Shown: positions 50,677 to 59,379 of the stretch, piece after piece
Position numbering within the stretch: position 1 is the stretch's first letter
Layout: each line of letters opens with the position of its first letter
From: Rhizobium sp. BK316
Lineage (GTDB): Bacteria > Pseudomonadota > Alphaproteobacteria > Rhizobiales > Rhizobiaceae
Direction of reading: 5' to 3'
DNA: 64,000 bases
NCBI RefSeq assembly: GCF_014193695.1
Contig: NZ_JACHZR010000003.1
Coordinates: 558,001-622,000 of the forward strand
Translations under genes and position numbers: made by a program
Notes under the pieces: generated by a model
Seen by the model: only the letters and a program-made list of their open reading frames with translations
What the model was told of the DNA's origin: nothing
Databases searched by the model: none

Positions 50677-50939
50677 GCTCTCCTTGGGGTTTGAAAGAGG
50701 AGAGCAGAGTTTCAGAAAACCCTGCTCGCCTCGGCAGGGTTCTCGGGGATGATCGGACGGCTAGTGACGCACCATCTCTCCCGCGTACCCTGCAAGGGTC
50801 GTGGCAATAAGATGCATATTGTGGGTCACAGAGTTGATCATGGGTGGAAGTTTCGCCATTTGCGTGCAGATGTCAACAGGCCGGAATTTGCCTTCGGATG
50901 CGGCTATGATTATTCCGGAAGAGCAGACGATTCGGATAT

Positions 50940-51536
50940 TTGACCTTGAAAACCATCGCCATCGATTTCGAGACAGCCAACGAACAGCGCGGCAGTGCCT
51001 GCTCGGTCGGTCTTGCCTGGATCGAGGACGGGCAGGTGACACGGGTTGAGGAGCGGCTGATCCGACCGCGCGACATGCGCTTTTCTGGCATGAATATCGC
51101 GATTCACGGCATCCGCCCTGAGCATGTGGAGGATGCGCCGGAATTTCCTGAGGTCATGGACGAGTTCCATGACGATTTCAGGGGCGCGACGATGATCGCC
51201 CATAATGCCGCCTTCGATTTCAGCGTCTGGCGGGCGAGCCTCGATCTCTATCGGCAGTCCTATCCGGAGCTGACCTATCTCTGCAGCCTGAAGATGGCGC
51301 AGCGCATCTGGCCGCATTTCCTGTCGCACCGGCTGAACCTGATTGCCGAGCATCTCGGCCTACGCTTCGTCCATCACAATGCGGCCGAAGATGCCGCCGT
51401 CTGTGCTGCGGCGGCGATCGAGATGGCAAGGGCCGTCAAGGCTGCGACGGTTGCTGCCATTCCTGATGTCATCGGCATGAAACCCGGAAGGCTGACGGCC
51501 GGCGGCTATGAGCCTTGCACCTGCCGCAAGGCCTGA
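50940..51536 (+). CDS. DEDDh 3'-5' exonuclease (DnaQ-like)
   Basis: A 198-residue protein with all DEDDh residues: Asp and Glu in AIDFETAN, Asp in AHNAAFDFSVW, His and Asp in FVHHNAAEDAAVC. It resembles the proofreading (epsilon) fold but lacks other polymerase-subunit regions, so it is a stand-alone exonuclease, perhaps for DNA repair or RNA turnover. The start is TTG at 50940 (or 50946); no good SD is visible, so the N-terminus is the least certain part. Confidence 0.85.
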   Translation: MTLKTIAIDFETANEQRGSACSVGLAWIEDGQVTRVEERLIRPRDMRFSGMNIAIHGIRPEHVEDAPEFPEVMDEFHDDFRGATMIAHNAAFDFSVWRASLDLYRQSYPELTYLCSLKMAQRIWPHFLSHRLNLIAEHLGLRFVHHNAAEDAAVCAAAAIEMARAVKAATVAAIPDVIGMKPGRLTAGGYEPCTCRKA

Positions 51537-51621
51537 CTTTCACTTTTTGAACGGTTGGGCGTTTTCTTGCAAAGGATTGGGCCATTCTTATCTTAGCTTC
51601 CGCATCAACACGGGAGTTGCC

Positions 51622-52113
51622 ATGTCCACGTTCCGCAATGTTTTCCTCGCTGCAGCATTCCTTGCCGGCTCCGCAGGCGCGACCTCAGCGGAGGTCGTCG
51701 GCAAGGTCGGGGTCGACTGGATCGGCAATGACATCATCGTCGAGGCGGTCTCCGACCCCGAGGTGAAAGGCATCACCTGCCATGTCACCTATTTCGACCG
51801 CAGCCTCATCGATCGCTTCAAGAACGGCAACTGGTTCGAAGATCCGTCCAATAATTCGATCGCCTGCCGTCAGACGGGGCCGATCGAGATCGGCAATATC
51901 GATTTGTCCAAGGATGGCAGCGAAGTGTTCCGCCAGGGCATGTCGCTCATCTGGAAGGTGCTTGCGGTCAATCGCATTTACGACAAGGCCAACAATACGC
52001 TGATCTATCTCGCCCATTCGCGACAGGTGACGGATGGCTCGGCGAAGATGTCGATTTCGACCATTCCGCTCTATGGGCAGGATGTGGTGTGGAAGAATGG
52101 GAAGCCGCAATGA
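51622..52113 (+). CDS. creA: CreA family protein, periplasmic
   Basis: A 163-residue protein with a signal peptide (cut near TSAEVV). The mature part matches the CreA family throughout: GNDIIVEAVSDPEVKGITCHV, then SIACRQTGPIEIGNI, VLAVNRIYDKANNTLIYLAHS and SISTIPLYGQ, as in E. coli CreA. Its function is unknown in any organism. The creBCD two-component genes that neighbour it in E. coli are absent here. SD CGGGAG precedes the ATG. Confidence 0.9.
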   Translation: MSTFRNVFLAAAFLAGSAGATSAEVVGKVGVDWIGNDIIVEAVSDPEVKGITCHVTYFDRSLIDRFKNGNWFEDPSNNSIACRQTGPIEIGNIDLSKDGSEVFRQGMSLIWKVLAVNRIYDKANNTLIYLAHSRQVTDGSAKMSISTIPLYGQDVVWKNGKPQ

Positions 52114-52115
52114 AA

Positions 52116-52138
52116 GAGGCCCGGACGAACCGGGCCTC
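52116..52138. terminator. bidirectional stem-loop between creA and cheW
   Basis: A perfect 9-bp stem GAGGCCCGG (52116-52124) with CCGGGCCTC (52130-52138), lying between two convergent genes. T runs are short, so it may terminate both only moderately. Confidence 0.7.
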
Positions 52139-52161
52139 CGAATTCCAGATATGTAAACCGA

Positions 52162-52629
52162 TCAGGCAGCTTCGCGGGCCAGCTCGTCGGCAATGACCGT
52201 GTCGAGGTTGAGGAAGCAGACCATGGTCTTTTCCAGTGCCACGATGCCGCGGCAGAAGGCGCGCTGGGCTTCCGGGATGATTTCCGGCGGCGGCTGCAGG
52301 TCTTCGCTCTTGATGGTCATCATGTCGGAGACCTGTTCGACCAAAAGGCCGACCAGCTTGCCGGCGATGTCGGTGACAATGATGGCGGAACGCTCCGACG
52401 GTTCCGTCATCTTCATGCCGAGGCGGCAGGCCATGTCGATAACGGGGATCACCGCGCCGCGCAGGTTGATGAGGCCGAGGACGTAGGGCGGGGTGTGCGG
52501 CATCGGCGTGACCGGTGCCCAGCCGCGGATTTCGCGGATCGCCATGATATCGATGCAGAACTCCTGGTCGCCCAGGTGGAACGAGACGATTTCGAGATAG
52601 GCGCCCGACTGCTTGATGGCGTTGCTCAT
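52162..52629 (-). CDS. cheW: chemotaxis coupling protein CheW
   Basis: A 155-residue CheW-domain protein (YLEIVSFHLGDQEFCIDIMAIREI, VLGLINLRGAVIPVIDM, and GLLVEQVSDMMTI). It links chemoreceptors to CheA. It follows a chemoreceptor gene with two bases between stop and start, so the two should be co-transcribed, and it may be a dedicated partner for that receptor; no CheA is in the window. Confidence 0.95.
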   Translation of the reverse strand: MSNAIKQSGAYLEIVSFHLGDQEFCIDIMAIREIRGWAPVTPMPHTPPYVLGLINLRGAVIPVIDMACRLGMKMTEPSERSAIIVTDIAGKLVGLLVEQVSDMMTIKSEDLQPPPEIIPEAQRAFCRGIVALEKTMVCFLNLDTVIADELAREAA

Positions 52630-52631
52630 GA

Positions 52632-54599
52632 TCAGAATTCTTCCCAGTTGTCTCCGGCCGGAGAGGAGGCGAGTTTCTTGGCGGCGGCGCCGCCCGTGAA
52701 GGCGCCCGCGACCTTGCCAATCAGGCTCCGTGCGGGTGAGGTTTTCGGATGCGAGGCTGCGGAGGCTTCTCGCGGCGTTTGACGGGCGTTCATGCCCTCG
52801 CCGATATTGAACTGCCGTACCAGCTGCGTCAGGTTTTCCGCATCGGTTGCGAGCGTGTGGCTGGCGGCGTTCGTTTCTTCCACCATGGCCGCATTCTTCT
52901 GCGTCGCCTGATCCATCTGGCTGATGGCTGTATTGATCTCGTTCAGTCCAACTGATTGTTCGCGCGCAGAGGTTACGATTGATTTAACATGACCGTCGAT
53001 ACGCAGAACATCTTCGCCGATCTGGCGCAAAGCCTCACCGGCAGCCGTCACCAACTCGCCGCCGATTTTGACTTCGGCGCCGGATTTGCTGATCAAGGCC
53101 TTGATATCCTTGGCTGCTCCGGCCGCGCGGCCGGCCAGTTCGCGCACTTCCTGGGCGACGACCGCAAAACCCTTACCGGCTTCGCCAGCACGCGCCGCTT
53201 CGACGCCGGCATTCAGCGCCAGCAGATTCGTCTGGAAAGCTATCTCGTCGATGACGTTGATGATGGTGCCGATCTCGCGGGAGGCGGCTTCGATTCGCTC
53301 CATTGCGGCCATGGCATCGCCGACGATAGCGTCGGATTTCTCTGTGTTCTGGCGGGTGTGAGCGACCATCTGGCCGACTTCCTCGGCACGGCTGGTGGCG
53401 TTGCGGACGGTGGAGGTGATCTCGTCCAGAGCCGCTGAGGTCTCTTCCAGCGAGGCTGCCTGCTGCTCGGTGCGTTTGGCGAGGTCGTCGGCGGCGGCGC
53501 GCATCTGGCGGCTGTTGGCCTGGATGGACGTGCTGTTCAGGGCGATATCGCCCATTGCCTGACGCAGGCGCAGGGCCGTTTGGTTAAAGTCCTGGCGCAG
53601 CCGTTCCAACTCGTCGCGGAAGGGCTGGTCGATGCTTGCGGTCAGATCGCCGTTGGCAAGGCGGGTGAGGCCCTGTCCAAGAGCCGTGACGGCGGCGCTC
53701 AGCGCCTCCGCATCTGCAAGCTTGGCAGATTCGCGCTCGCGGCGCTCGGCATCGCTGCGCTGGCGGTCGGTCGCGGTACGTTCCTCCAGATCGATCTTTT
53801 CGATGGCTGCAAGGCGGAAGCTTTCGGCAGCACGGGCCATTTCGCCGATCTCGTCGCCGCGTTCCTTGCCAGCGACATCGCTTGCAAGATCGCCATTCAG
53901 AATGCGGAGCATGCTTTCGCGCACGGAAGCAATGCCGCGGCGGATGGAGCCGCCATGGATATATTGCAGCACGGCCATGGTGAGAATGGCGAGGATGCCG
54001 AGCGCGATCTGGATGATCAGAGAACTATGGGAGGTTTCGTTGGCGGTTTCGATGCGCCTGCGGGCAACGATTGTGCCGTCATTGGCGAATTTGTCGAGGG
54101 TGGCGGTGAGCTTTTCGCCAGCAGTGTCGATGAAATCGTCGATCTTGTCGAACTCGGCATCCGGGGCGCCCTGTTCGACGATCGCCTTGAGGTCCACCTG
54201 GATGGCCTGACGGAGGGCGGCGACATCGGCATCATAGCTTTTCAGCAGGTCGCCGGCTTTCAGTTCCTCGGCTAGCGCCCCCATCTCCTTCGAACCGCCG
54301 GAGAGGATTGCGAGCGAGTCGGCAATGACTTTCAGGCGCTCGGGCTGAATGGTCTTCTCGTCCTTGTCGACGATCGTGTCCATGGCGGCGAGAACCAGCG
54401 TCAGGCTGGCGACGCGCATGTCGTTGATGCTGTCGATGCTCTGCTGGATCTCGCTGGCGCGGCGCAGGCCGATATCGACCTGCATGTTTTCGTACCAGCC
54501 GATACCGAGCATCGAGCCGACGCCGATGAAGGCGGCACCGCCGAGCGTCCAGAGCCGCTGGCCGACCGAAAGGTTTCTGCGAACCGTCGAATTTGTCAT
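52632..54599 (-). CDS. methyl-accepting chemotaxis protein with C-terminal NWEEF tail
   Basis: A 655-residue receptor. Membrane helices near 14-35 and 190-215 bracket a periplasmic helical sensor of about 155 residues with many Asp/Glu/Lys; a HAMP domain follows (about 217-270), then the MCP signalling domain with the conserved hairpin tip (EIGTIINVIDEIAFQTNLLALNAGVEAARAGEAGKGFAVVAQEVRELA, within this stretch). The last residues are NWEEF, matching the CheR/CheB-docking pentapeptide (NWETF in E. coli). Ligand unknown. cheW follows directly. Confidence 0.95.
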   Translation of the reverse strand: MTNSTVRRNLSVGQRLWTLGGAAFIGVGSMLGIGWYENMQVDIGLRRASEIQQSIDSINDMRVASLTLVLAAMDTIVDKDEKTIQPERLKVIADSLAILSGGSKEMGALAEELKAGDLLKSYDADVAALRQAIQVDLKAIVEQGAPDAEFDKIDDFIDTAGEKLTATLDKFANDGTIVARRRIETANETSHSSLIIQIALGILAILTMAVLQYIHGGSIRRGIASVRESMLRILNGDLASDVAGKERGDEIGEMARAAESFRLAAIEKIDLEERTATDRQRSDAERRERESAKLADAEALSAAVTALGQGLTRLANGDLTASIDQPFRDELERLRQDFNQTALRLRQAMGDIALNSTSIQANSRQMRAAADDLAKRTEQQAASLEETSAALDEITSTVRNATSRAEEVGQMVAHTRQNTEKSDAIVGDAMAAMERIEAASREIGTIINVIDEIAFQTNLLALNAGVEAARAGEAGKGFAVVAQEVRELAGRAAGAAKDIKALISKSGAEVKIGGELVTAAGEALRQIGEDVLRIDGHVKSIVTSAREQSVGLNEINTAISQMDQATQKNAAMVEETNAASHTLATDAENLTQLVRQFNIGEGMNARQTPREASAASHPKTSPARSLIGKVAGAFTGGAAAKKLASSPAGDNWEEF

Positions 54600-55030
54600 A
54601 AAGCCACCCTCCGCCCCAGGCGGTTTTCAGTTTCCTCGATTTTTATGCTGATCCGGTCCATGTTCCGGCCGACATCATGTCGGGACAGCGCCGCGCACTG
54701 TATGCATTACTAAATATAGATATGCGCTATTAAGCCTTTCCTAACGATGTATTTCTTGGGGTTGCTTCGAGGCGTTCAGGGCAAGCCGTTAGAAAGGCGT
54801 GATAATTCGTCTTTGTACGGCTTTTTCTCAGGGCGTTTGCCCGTATTGGCATTCGTCAAGCTGGGGCAATTAATCACGGGTGAGAAAACGCATTCTTGAA
54901 TTGCGTGGCTGCGATCGCGACTATAATCACACGAGCGAGACGGATGGGGCATCCGCACTTTTGTTTTTACGCAATTCCGGACGCAAAACCGCTGCGCACT
55001 TTTGCTGGAATTGCTAGTAAGGAAGATACC
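54600..55030. other. intergenic region between the chemoreceptor and sco genes
   Basis: A 431-base space between divergent genes. It has a CtrA-like TTAA-N7-CTAA at 54730-54744, about 130 bases before the receptor start, and repeat copy C next to the sco start. No gene is convincing in the rest. Confidence 0.55.
54958..55017. repeat. palindromic intergenic repeat, copy C
   Basis: CTTTTGTTTTTACGCAATTCC, then the core GCAAAACCGCTGCGCACTTT, then GGAATTGC. Arms GCAATTCC/GGAATTGC replace the CATGTCG/CGACATG arms of copies A and B while the core stays the same. It ends 13 bases before the sco ATG. A short CGGAT/ATCCG hairpin abuts it on the left. Confidence 0.85.
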
Positions 55031-55633
55031 ATGAAGAATTTCCGTATCGCCGTTTGGATCGCAGTGCTCGCGCTTGCCGGCGTTCTCGGCTGGTTCACTC
55101 TGGATCAGAGCCGGACGCGGAATGTGGTGGCAGAAGGGCCATTCGGCGTGCCGTTCACGCTGGTATCGCAGGCAGGTCAGCCGATTACGGAACAGGCGCT
55201 GCGCGGCAAGCCGACGGCGCTGTTCTTCGGCTTCACCCATTGCCCCGAGGTCTGCCCGACGACGCTATTCGAGCTCAACGGCTGGATGGAGAAGGTCGAT
55301 CCCCAGGGTAACAAGCTGCAGGCGTATTTCGTGACCGTCGATCCCGAGCGCGATACGCCCGAGATCATGAACCAATATGTCTCCAACGTTTCCAAGCGCA
55401 TCACCGGCATTTCCGGCCCGCCGGACAAGATCGCCGACGTGATCAAGGGCTTCCGCGTCTATGCCAAGAAGGTGCCGGTCGACGAGAACAATCCCAACGG
55501 CGACTATACGATGGATCACACGGCCTCGGTCTTCCTGCTTGATTCTGCCGGGCGTTTTGCGGGAACGATCTCCTATGGCGAAAATCCGGATACGGCGATA
55601 AAGAAGCTTGAGAATCTCGTCGCCAAGGGATGA
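55031..55633 (+). CDS. SCO1/SenC family copper-binding protein
   Basis: A 200-residue protein with one N-terminal membrane helix (IAVWIAVLALAGVLGWFTL) and a thioredoxin-fold domain in the periplasm. The metal site is complete: Cys71 and Cys75 in THCPEVCP and His162 in TMDHTASVF. Sco proteins deliver copper to, or reduce, the CuA site of cytochrome c oxidase. Stand-alone gene; repeat copy C abuts its start. Confidence 0.95.
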   Translation: MKNFRIAVWIAVLALAGVLGWFTLDQSRTRNVVAEGPFGVPFTLVSQAGQPITEQALRGKPTALFFGFTHCPEVCPTTLFELNGWMEKVDPQGNKLQAYFVTVDPERDTPEIMNQYVSNVSKRITGISGPPDKIADVIKGFRVYAKKVPVDENNPNGDYTMDHTASVFLLDSAGRFAGTISYGENPDTAIKKLENLVAKG

Positions 55634-55692
55634 CCGGCCGCTGAAAGCGCTTAGACCGGCAGCGGGCGGCGCAACCTGAAAGATCGCCTATC

Positions 55693-56571
55693 GTGAGTGA
55701 AATCCGCCTTTACGTGTCGACGACTGAAAAGCAGGCCGAGGAAATCCTCGACCTCTTGAGCGAGGTCTTCGGCGAAGAAGATTTTGCCATCGGCACCACC
55801 GAGGTCGACGAAAAGAAGGATATCTGGGAAGCCTCCGTCTACATGATGACGGCGGACGAGGCGGAGGTGCGCTCTCGCATCGAGGAGGCGCTGAAGGAGA
55901 CATTTCCGGATGCTGCGCTGTTGCGCGAGGTCATTCCTGATGTGGACTGGGTGGTCAAGTCGCTGGAGGGGCTGAAGCCCGTCAGGGCGGGGCGCTTCCT
56001 CGTGCATGGCTCGCATGACCGCGACAAGGTGCGATCAGGAGACATCGCCATCGAGATCGATGCCGGCCAGGCTTTCGGCACCGGCCATCACGGCACGACC
56101 GCCGGCTGTCTGGAGGTGATCGATCGGGTGCTGCGTGCCCGCACGGTGCGTAATGCGCTGGATCTCGGTACCGGCAGCGGCGTATTGGCGATTGCCGTTC
56201 GCAAGCTCCGCAATATTCCTGTACTCGCGACCGATATTGACCCGATCGCTGTGCGCGTCGCGGCCGAGAATGTTCGCCGCAATGGCATCACCAGTGGCAT
56301 CAGCACTGTGACGGCACCGGGCTTTCACTCGACGGCTTTTTCCGAGCATGGGCCGTTCGACCTGATCATCGCCAATATCCTGGCGCGGCCGCTGATTAAG
56401 ATGGCGCCGCAGCTCGTCACCAATCTGGCGCCGGGCGGATCGGTAATCCTGTCCGGCATTCTTGCCTCGCAGCGGTGGAAGGTGCTGGCCGCTTATAATG
56501 GCGCCAAGCTTCGCCATGTACGCACCATCTGGCGCAACGGCTGGGTGACGATCCATCTGGATCGTCCCTGA
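55693..56571 (+). CDS. prmA: ribosomal protein L11 methyltransferase
   Basis: A 292-residue enzyme. An N-terminal L11-recognition domain of about 100 residues precedes the SAM domain with IDAGQAFGTGHHGTTAGCLEV, ALDLGTGSGVLAIAVRKL and FDLIIANILARPLIKMAPQL (NI/LARP motif replacing NPPY). It trimethylates L11 lysines and N-terminus. Confidence 0.95.
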   Translation: MSEIRLYVSTTEKQAEEILDLLSEVFGEEDFAIGTTEVDEKKDIWEASVYMMTADEAEVRSRIEEALKETFPDAALLREVIPDVDWVVKSLEGLKPVRAGRFLVHGSHDRDKVRSGDIAIEIDAGQAFGTGHHGTTAGCLEVIDRVLRARTVRNALDLGTGSGVLAIAVRKLRNIPVLATDIDPIAVRVAAENVRRNGITSGISTVTAPGFHSTAFSEHGPFDLIIANILARPLIKMAPQLVTNLAPGGSVILSGILASQRWKVLAAYNGAKLRHVRTIWRNGWVTIHLDRP

Positions 56572-56612
56572 TCTCTTCTACGCGCGTTTTCCCAGGAATA
56601 GGGGCAAGAAAA

Positions 56613-56637
56613 AAGGCGGTGTCAGTGACACCGCCTT
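56613..56637 (-). terminator. terminator for the 57-residue gene, minus strand
   Basis: AAGGCGGTGTCA (56613-56624) pairs with TGACACCGCCTT (56626-56637), a 12-bp stem. Reading the minus strand it is followed by six T, so it terminates in that direction; the forward side has no T run. Confidence 0.8.
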
Positions 56638-56759
56638 AAACCGGCATTTAAATCCGGTCATGCCCGCGAGCTCGAAGGAGGAGGAGATGCTCGAGCGGGC
56701 TCTACTGCATTCCGATAGGCCTGTCCGGTGGAGGGAGGAGGATCGGAAAGGCTTTAAGC

Positions 56760-56933
56760 TCAGAATGCGTAGCTCGGTGCGCCCTTGTGGCGCGTGGAAC
56801 GCTGGCCGGCTGCAAGCACCTTGAGGCTGTCCTCATGCTGCGGGCGGCGGGCGCCGATGATATGACGCACAGTCTGGCGTTCGCCAGCCTGTACCGGGCT
56901 GCTGTAAGCGAAGCGCGAGAGAGAGGCGGTCAT
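56760..56933 (-). CDS. 57-residue protein of unknown function
   Basis: An ATG-to-TGA frame of 57 codons on the minus strand, with AAGGA nine bases before the ATG and a good terminator about 120 bases after the stop. The product is basic (about ten Arg/Lys, several His), starts MTASLSRFAYSSPVQAGE and has no signal or membrane segment. I do not recognise the family. The gene lies alone between prmA and the aminopeptidase gene. Confidence 0.55.
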   Translation of the reverse strand: MTASLSRFAYSSPVQAGERQTVRHIIGARRPQHEDSLKVLAAGQRSTRHKGAPSYAF

Positions 56934-57210
56934 TTCAAAAAATCCTTGTTGGTGGTTCGTCGTGAACCGTTCGATGTGCCCTATATAGCTATTCCTTCAT
57001 GCAGCGGCAGAGGGTTTGTTTCATGGGAGCCATGCGCGCAATGCATGAAGCGTGCCAGTTTCCCACATCGAGACACATTTCTGCCAAATTAATGGGCGGC
57101 CGGCAGCTTCCAGGCGCTTCGCGTCGCTTTTTCTCCCCAATGACTGAAAATTCGCTAACATGGCTGCTATCCCATTAACCGGATTCGTTTCATTCATTCG
57201 GGTTTTCAGC

Positions 57211-59046
57211 ATGTTCCAGTCTTTCGAAGTCACCTCCACGCCGCAGTTCGGCAGGGAACGGGTTTCTGCACTCCGCGCCGGTTTCGATGCGCTCGGTATC
57301 GATGCGTTTCTCGTGCCACGCGCCGATGAATTCAACGGCGAATATGTGCCAGCCTGCGCCGAGCGGCTATCCTGGCTGACGGGCTTCACCGGCTCGGCGG
57401 GCATCGCGCTGATTACCCGAACGGAAGCGATCGTCTATGTCGATGGGCGTTATGTGACGCAACTGGCCGAGCAGGTGGATGGTTCGGTCTTTACCGGCGG
57501 GGATCTCGTCAACGAGCCGCCGCATGTCTGGCTGCCGGCGCATGGCAAGAACGGGCTGCGACTCGGCATCGATCCTTGGCTGCATTCGGGTGCGGAGGTG
57601 CGCAAGTTCGAAAAGGCGCTGTCTGAGATCGGCGGTTCGCTCGTCTTCCTGCCGCATAATCCGCTCGACGAGCTGTGGACAGATCGCCCGGCAGAGCCGC
57701 TTGGGCCTGTTGTCATCCAGAACATTGCGCAGGCCGGTATCCTCGCCAAGGACAAGATCGCGACGATCGCCGCCGATCTCGGCAAGAAGAACCTCAAAGC
57801 GGTGCTGATTGCCGATCCGTCCTCCATCGCCTGGATCTTCAACATTCGCGGCGCCGACGTGCCGCATACGCCGCATCCCTTGGCGCGCGCCATCATCCAT
57901 GCCGACGGCAAGTCGGAGCTCTTCCTCGACAAGCGCAAGACCGGCATCGAGCCGGAAGCCTACCTGGCGCAGATCGCCACCCAGCTTGCGCCATCGCTGC
58001 TGGACGAAAAGCTCACTGAAGTCGCCAGGGGTGGCGGCCGTATCCTCATCGATCCCGATATCGCCTCCTATGCGCTTGCCGAGATCATCCGAAAGGCGGG
58101 TGGCGAGGTTGTCGAGGGTACCGATCCGGCAAAGCTGCCGCGGGCGGTGAAAAACAGCGTCGAGATCAACGGTTCGGCGGCCGCGCATCTGCAGGATGGC
58201 GCTGCCATGGTCGAATTCCTCTATTGGCTGTCTCAGAGCAAGCCCGGCACGATCACCGAGATCGGTGCTGCCGAGCGGCTGGAAGCGGCCCGCGCCAGGC
58301 TGGGTCAGAGCATGCAGAACCCGCTGAAGGATATTTCCTTCGACACGATCTCGGGTGCGGGCGAACATGCTGCCATCATGCACTACCGGGTGACGACGGC
58401 GACCGACCGGCATATCCAGCCGGGCGAACTCTTCCTGATCGATTCAGGCGCGCAATACACGAATGGCACGACCGATATCACCCGCACGGTCGGCATCGGC
58501 GCGGTCAGCGAAGAGCACAAGCGCTTCTTCACGCTGGTGCTGAAGGGCATGATCCAGATCAGCACGGCGCGTTTCCCCAAGGGTACGCGCGGCTGCGACC
58601 TCGATCCGCTGGCGCGTATCGCGCTGTGGCGGGCAGGGGCCGATTTCGCGCATGGCACGGGCCATGGCGTCGGCTCCTATCTCTCGGTTCACGAGGGGCC
58701 GCAGCGCATCTCGCGGCTGTCGACGCAGGAACTGCTGCCGGGCATGATCCTCTCCAACGAGCCGGGCTATTACCGGCCGGGTCATTTCGGCATCCGCATC
58801 GAAAACCTGATCTATGTGCGGGAGGCTGAAGCCATCGACGGCGGCGATATGCCGATGCTCGGCTTCGAAACGCTGACCTTCTGCCCGATCGATCGCAGCA
58901 TCGTCATTCCCGAATTGCTCACGCATGACGAGCTGCATTGGTTCAACGAATACCACCGCCAGACGCGCGAGGCGCTGATGCCGTTGATCCACGACCATGA
59001 CGTCAAGGCATGGCTGGAGAATGCGACGCTGCCGCTGGAATACTGA
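57211..59046 (+). CDS. M24B family aminopeptidase P (X-Pro)
   Basis: A 611-residue enzyme with two N-terminal creatinase-like domains and a C-terminal pita-bread domain. Metal ligands are intact: Asp in LIDSGAQYTNGTTDITRT (two), His in GTGHGVGSY, Glu in SNEPGYY and Glu in GIRIENLI. The length is that of the cytosolic eukaryotic-like APP1 form common in alphaproteobacteria. It removes N-terminal residues before proline. ATG 57211 gives the usual start; 57160 is possible. Confidence 0.94.
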   Translation: MFQSFEVTSTPQFGRERVSALRAGFDALGIDAFLVPRADEFNGEYVPACAERLSWLTGFTGSAGIALITRTEAIVYVDGRYVTQLAEQVDGSVFTGGDLVNEPPHVWLPAHGKNGLRLGIDPWLHSGAEVRKFEKALSEIGGSLVFLPHNPLDELWTDRPAEPLGPVVIQNIAQAGILAKDKIATIAADLGKKNLKAVLIADPSSIAWIFNIRGADVPHTPHPLARAIIHADGKSELFLDKRKTGIEPEAYLAQIATQLAPSLLDEKLTEVARGGGRILIDPDIASYALAEIIRKAGGEVVEGTDPAKLPRAVKNSVEINGSAAAHLQDGAAMVEFLYWLSQSKPGTITEIGAAERLEAARARLGQSMQNPLKDISFDTISGAGEHAAIMHYRVTTATDRHIQPGELFLIDSGAQYTNGTTDITRTVGIGAVSEEHKRFFTLVLKGMIQISTARFPKGTRGCDLDPLARIALWRAGADFAHGTGHGVGSYLSVHEGPQRISRLSTQELLPGMILSNEPGYYRPGHFGIRIENLIYVREAEAIDGGDMPMLGFETLTFCPIDRSIVIPELLTHDELHWFNEYHRQTREALMPLIHDHDVKAWLENATLPLEY

Positions 59047-59069
59047 GCGGTTGGAATCGAGCGTCTGAC

Positions 59070-59378
59070 TTAAAGACCGATCGTGTGCCGCCAGATCATC
59101 ACGATGATCCAGGCGGCCACCAGCATCCAGGTATGCGAGAAGCGCAGGCCGATGACGAGGGCGACGGCGAGCGCCAGTTTCGAATCCCAGCCGCCGATGA
59201 AGAAGGCGGGGGCGACGAGCGTCGTGAGGACCGCTGCCGGCACGGCGTTCAGCGCCGCTTCCATGCGGGGCGGGATGCGCTTCATCTTGGTAATCATGAT
59301 GTAGCCGCCGATGCGGGTCGCGAAAGTCGCGACTGCGGCGGCCAGGATCACGAGAGCCATGTGGAGATCGAATTCCAT
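59070..59378 (-). CDS. AzlD family protein
   Basis: A 102-residue membrane protein with three to four helices (ALVILAAAVATFATRIGGY, ALNAVPAAVLTTLVAPAFF), typical of AzlD. With AzlC it exports branched-chain amino acids. Its ATG follows the azlC stop by one base, so the pair is one transcript. Confidence 0.92.
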   Translation of the reverse strand: MEFDLHMALVILAAAVATFATRIGGYIMITKMKRIPPRMEAALNAVPAAVLTTLVAPAFFIGGWDSKLALAVALVIGLRFSHTWMLVAAWIIVMIWRHTIGL

Positions 59379-59379
59379 C

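Noticed and set aside
50761..50862. Short minus-strand frame ending in a sequence like ATTLAGYAGEM between the acetyltransferase and exonuclease genes
   Set aside because: No ribosome site before the possible ATG and it overlaps the promoter region of the exonuclease gene.
56687..56824. 45-codon plus-strand frame with GGAGGAGGAG before its ATG
   Set aside because: It overlaps the better supported minus-strand gene, has no terminator and an unremarkable Arg-rich product; kept only as part of a finding.
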